DNA from: CAVPRW01 sp046727435 [NCBI: bacterium]
GTDB taxonomy: Bacteria; Tectomicrobia; Entotheonellia; J063
Direction: 5' to 3'
DNA length: 14,659 nucleotides
Assembly: GCA_046727435.1 (NCBI GenBank)
Contig: JBKPCR010000439.1
Span: forward strand, 1-14,659
Made by a program: the position numbers and the translations under genes. Below the pieces are notes generated by a model. That model worked only from the letters and a program-made list of their open reading frames with translations, was not told the DNA's origin and did no database searches. Below are positions 12,012 through 14,659 of the stretch, one piece after another; position 1 is the stretch's first letter, and the number at the start of each line of letters is the position of its first letter.

Positions 12012-13391
12012 TTACCAGGCTGGCGAGAAGATAGTTGCCTGGTTCTCGCTGTTACTGAAGATGGACATCTCGCCATCTTGGCTGAGCTTCAGAGCAACGC
12101 CGTCCTTCGACGCGAACAGGGCGGCGCGAGTTCGTGCACCCTCGGCGGTTGTATGCACGCCCTGCGTCTCGAAAATGCAACCGATTCCTCTCACGATGCC
12201 GTTCCCATCAATGACGATAGCGCCATCAAGTGACGCCGCATTACACACCAGTTGTGGAGAGAGCTTGCACAGTGGGCGGCCCACGAACAACCGTGAGTAC
12301 AGAGCCTCGACTGGCGAGACGTTCGTTTGCTTGTTGCGGAGAAGACGTCGGATCATCTCCTCTGATGATGACACGACCAGTAAGGCTCCAAGCCGATCGT
12401 CGCGCAGCGTGAGTGCGATCGTCGTGATGTGCCGAGCCAGATGTCTGGGGAGTGCTTTATCCTTGCCGGTGCATACGCGCGTCAGCTCGGCGTGTAATTG
12501 ATTGGAAAGACGCATTGCGGGATACATGCGCCAGCTTGCTGCGTCCCAGGAGAAACAGATACGGGCGCCCATCGCGACGAGTACTTCGCCCTGTCGTGTC
12601 AACATGGTGGTGACCGCTGCGTGATGGTATGAGTAGTTGAGAGTGGAGAACTGATCGAGCGGCCCAATGACGCGGTCGGAAACTGGGCCCGACGATGCAA
12701 AGTCGAGATCGATGACCTCGACGACCCCTCCATTGCTGAGACAGTGGAGTAACAGTGTACCACCTTTCAGCAGCACGGCAGATTTCTTGGAAGCGAGAAA
12801 CTCACGGCCAAAATAGACGGCGTGCGCCTTCCGGTCGGGACGCCGGCGGGAAGGGCTGAAGCAGACCGCGAGCTCTGGGATGCGTCCCTCATAGCGTCGA
12901 TGACTGAGTAGGCAAAGGGTAGATATCGCCTCTTCTAAGACGGCGGGATGAACGGTTCTCCGATGCGCCAGCCGAAGCGCATTGAGGATAACCCGTATCA
13001 CGAGAGTGCCACCCACGTTACTCAGGAGAGTCGTTGCGACATCTGCTGATCCGGTGCATAGGAGAGAGGCCAGACAATCCGCGTGGATTTCGGCGAGCAA
13101 CGCCGCCGACGCGTGCTCAAGCCAATCATCAGGGGAGATACCAGCAAGTTTGACATGAAGTGTGACAGAGTCGTTGAGATAGGGCAATTGCACGAGGGTC
13201 GGATCGTGGCCTGCCGCAGGTGGCGCGAGGTGATAGGTCGGCGCGACGTTGCCAAGCAGTTTCAGCAGATTCCAATGGAATGAGGCGGCGAGAGTCAGAT
13301 ACCCAAATCTGACCTGAGTGGAAGCATCTTGGTAGGTCGCATTAGCTTCAAACAGGTCGGCAAGCGGCTCATAATAGAGTAAATCATTCAT
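12012..13391 (-). CDS. Protein with N-terminal sensor-like region and C-terminal DisA-type diadenylate cyclase (DAC) domain
   Basis: 459 residues. The C-terminal part (about 320-445) follows the DAC (DisA_N) plan: DDRLGALLVVSS (331-342), a helical stretch with LYSRLF, then LDGAIVIDGNGIVRGIGCIF with the DGA motif at 389-391, and EGARTRAALFASKDGVAL at the place of GxRHRAA. The usual RHR is RTR here (420-422): both arginines stay, the histidine is Thr. This domain makes cyclic di-AMP from two ATP. Residues 1-310 have no helices of DisA's DNA-binding type and no membrane spans; they resemble the probable sensor regions placed before DAC domains in the DACN-type proteins described from comparative genomics, but I cannot assign the subtype. 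The ATG at 13391 overlaps the end of a truncated upstream frame by eight bases. Moderate GC. Confidence 0.72.
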   Translation of the reverse strand: MNDLLYYEPLADLFEANATYQDASTQVRFGYLTLAASFHWNLLKLLGNVAPTYHLAPPAAGHDPTLVQLPYLNDSVTLHVKLAGISPDDWLEHASAALLAEIHADCLASLLCTGSADVATTLLSNVGGTLVIRVILNALRLAHRRTVHPAVLEEAISTLCLLSHRRYEGRIPELAVCFSPSRRRPDRKAHAVYFGREFLASKKSAVLLKGGTLLLHCLSNGGVVEVIDLDFASSGPVSDRVIGPLDQFSTLNYSYHHAAVTTMLTRQGEVLVAMGARICFSWDAASWRMYPAMRLSNQLHAELTRVCTGKDKALPRHLARHITTIALTLRDDRLGALLVVSSSEEMIRRLLRNKQTNVSPVEALYSRLFVGRPLCKLSPQLVCNAASLDGAIVIDGNGIVRGIGCIFETQGVHTTAEGARTRAALFASKDGVALKLSQDGEMSIFSNSENQATIFSPAW

Positions 13392-13497
13392 CAGTTTCAG
13401 ATCCCCATGAAAGCTTCGTGATCGCTCCTGCCTTGAGACTGATGGGTGAGCCGTCGATCATCGATGAGACGGCCGAATGTAGCCATGGGTTGATTTA
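13384..13497 (-). pseudogene. C-terminal remnant of the gene upstream of the DAC gene, cut by the IS
   Basis: Reading from the IS edge, the frame INPWLHSAVSSMIDGSPISL then KAGAITKLSWGSETDE ends in TGA at 13386-13384. It overlaps the DAC start (ATGAATGA), the pattern of translationally coupled genes. The peptide looks like a protein tail and not random frame. The IS target triplet makes a TAA at the edge, so nothing upstream can be joined. I do not recognise the family. A short independent gene from the inner ATG (25 residues) is a less likely reading. Confidence 0.4.
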
Positions 13498-14402
13498 GAG
13501 CCTATCCGAAAAGTTCAGCGGCCCGAAAGGTAATCCAGGCACACGCAAAATGCAGCCACGCGAGGTAGTTATCCACCTTCTTCTCCCAGCGGATGAGCAA
13601 CCGCCGAAAACGGTTCATCCACGAGTGGGTACGCTCCACCACCCAGCGGCGTGCCCGGTAGCCCGGAATTTCACCCTTGGCCTGCCGTTCTTCACCACGG
13701 TGCCGAATATGAGCCGTATAGCCCCACGCCTCCAGCGTCTCACGCACCGCATCATCGTCGTACCCTTCGTCCAAACACAGGTGCTGCGGCCACATCACCG
13801 TCGGTTCGGGGCGCTTGACCATGAGGGCCTCCAAGGTGGCGTCGACCGGTTTCATCTCATGACGATTCGCGCCGTCCACGGCGACTCCGAGTGGAATGCC
13901 CTGGCCATCGGTCAGGACGCTCCGTTTGGTCCCGAGCTTCCCGCGATCGGTCGGGTTCTTGCCCACCTGTTTCCCCACCCAGCGGCGCCTTGGTCATCGC
14001 CCCATCCATCGCCTGCCATTCCCACTCGAGCCCTTTCAGCTCCTCGTACAGGAGCAACCCCGCCTGCCAGAGCCGCGCGAACACTCGGGCTGCCCGCCCT
14101 GCTTGAAAGCGGTCGTGGACCGTACTGGGAGCGCCGAGACGGCGCGGCAGGGCTTTCCATTGGCAGCCGGTACGCAACACATACAAGATGGCGGTCATCG
14201 CTTGCCGGTCGTCCATCCGGGGCCGGCCGTCCTTCTTCTTGGGTGTGGGCAGTGGCAGGACGCGCACCATCCGCTCCCAGAGAGCATCGGGAATCTAATA
14301 GTCAGGGCCAACTCCAAAAGCGTCCTCAGGCATCGTGGTTCCCTCCTGTCAGTCAATGGGGGGAACCCAATATATCGTGTTCATCACTTTTCGGAGAGAC
14401 TC
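13498..14402 (-). mobile_element. IS5-family insertion sequence (IS427/IS1031-like), 905 bp, decayed
   Basis: The ends GAGCCTATCCGAAAAGT (13498-13514) and, inverted, GAGTCTCTCCGAAAAGT (14402-14386) match at 15 of 17 bases. TTA flanks both ends (13495-13497 and 14403-14405), the 3 bp target repeat of this group. The transposase inside is on the minus strand and broken twice. The IS lies between the DAC gene with its upstream remnant and the 3' end of a group II intron. Confidence 0.85.
13502..14333 (-). pseudogene. IS5-family DDE transposase with nonsense codon and frameshift
   Basis: The natural start is probably ATG 14333 (MPEDAFGVGPDY); the next codon is TAG (14297-14295), where a single C-to-T change of CAG would explain it. 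The frame continues as IPDALWERMVRVLPLP and a helix-turn-helix-like DUF4096 region (GRPRMDDRQAMTAILYVLRTG), reaching the first catalytic Asp in WQAMDGAMTKAPLGG. Around 13966-13979 (a G-rich, GGGGAAA stretch) the frame must move by +1 to continue as GKNPTDRGKLGTKRS, the second Asp in VAVDGANRHEMK and the Glu in RRWVVERTHSW. Some IS427-type elements use frameshifting, but a -1 shift would not restore this frame, and the nonsense codon adds a second block. Most likely inactive. Confidence 0.8.
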
Positions 14403-14408
14403 TTAGCT

Positions 14409-14659
14409 ATCGCGGTAGGGATGCCAGTTACCCGGCCCCCCCCGCACCGATCCGGACGTGCGGCACGGCCGCCTACGGCTCTTCCCGTGGAGGCCTGGCG
14501 TCAACGCGCACACGCGGCAACGGCTGCCGGAGGCGCTGGGTGGGCAGCCCGCGGGGAATCAGCCCCGTGCATCGCCGCCCGTGCCGGCGGGGCTTCTGCC
14601 GGCGGCGGCAGAGCGGCCGCCGCCAGCGCCGAAGCACCCGCCGCCGGCAGGGGCCCAGG
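14409..14659 (-). ncRNA. 3' end of a group II intron (domains V and VI), continuing past the right edge
   Basis: Read on the minus strand, a domain V-like hairpin lies at 14481-14449: lower arms GAGCCGTAG and GTCCGGATC, a GCGGC/GCCGC upper stem, and the canonical AC bulge, with some mismatches. Domain VI follows as a long G-rich/C-rich hairpin ending CCCTACCGCGAT. The A opposite 14416 is bulged and seven bases from the end, fitting the branch point, and the last two bases AT fit the AY rule, placing the 3' end at 14409. The GC-rich part from 14482 to 14659 would be domain IV or the end of an intron-encoded protein, which I cannot read reliably. Confidence 0.7.

Noticed and set aside
1-14659. 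CRISPR array, tRNA or rRNA genes
   Set aside because: No regularly spaced direct repeats and no tRNA or rRNA signature was found on either strand by reading.

Overview
The window reads as accessory DNA from a GC-rich, probably uncultured environmental bacterium. The signs are high-GC genes, a tripartite-type ABC substrate-binding protein of the kind that occurs in many copies in Methylomirabilota/Rokubacteria and Tectomicrobia-like genomes, group II introns and many broken mobile elements. The lineage is an inference and is not certain. No tRNA, rRNA or CRISPR array was seen.

Left end (1-1126): a graveyard. A MmgE/PrpD-family gene runs off the left edge on the minus strand. Directly upstream, and in the same open frame, sits the zinc-ribbon start of an IS1-type transposase. 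Next to that is the C-terminal stub of a short-chain dehydrogenase. From 1242 to 2962 comes an intact umuD-umuC operon (SOS translesion polymerase V). It is followed by a 1 kb AT-richer unit that looks like an integron gene cassette (3103-4146): a DUF3644 gene with a HEPN-like R-x4-H motif, split by one missing T, lying between two attC-like hairpins. A PPOX/FMN-binding protein gene and, on the minus strand, a SAM methyltransferase gene follow.

Middle (5775-9984): a gene-poor stretch holds a probable ORF-less group II intron (about 6357-7069) with a 34-nt domain V. Then comes a 680 bp non-autonomous element with ISL3-like ends and 8 bp target repeats, which carries a small membrane-protein ORF and a captured C-terminal piece of an ABC substrate-binding gene. 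It lies just upstream of a full-length gene of the same family. A nitrilase-family gene follows, flanked on both sides by attC-like hairpins.

Right end (9985-14659): a cupin gene and a small basic conserved-hypothetical gene lie on the minus strand, the latter with a near-consensus promoter. After a 0.5 kb non-coding stretch with strong palindromes comes a 459-residue protein with a C-terminal DisA-type diadenylate cyclase domain. Its start overlaps the tail of an upstream cistron that has been cut away. The cut is occupied by an IS5-family element (905 bp, TTA target repeat, nonsense-mutated and frameshifted transposase) and, three bases beyond the target repeat, by the 3' end of a second group II intron that runs off the right edge.

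The most interesting points are the split HEPN-like DUF3644 gene in a probable cassette, the repeated attC-like hairpins downstream of plus-strand genes with no integrase in view, the diadenylate cyclase protein with a destroyed operon partner, and the ISL3-ended element carrying host gene pieces.
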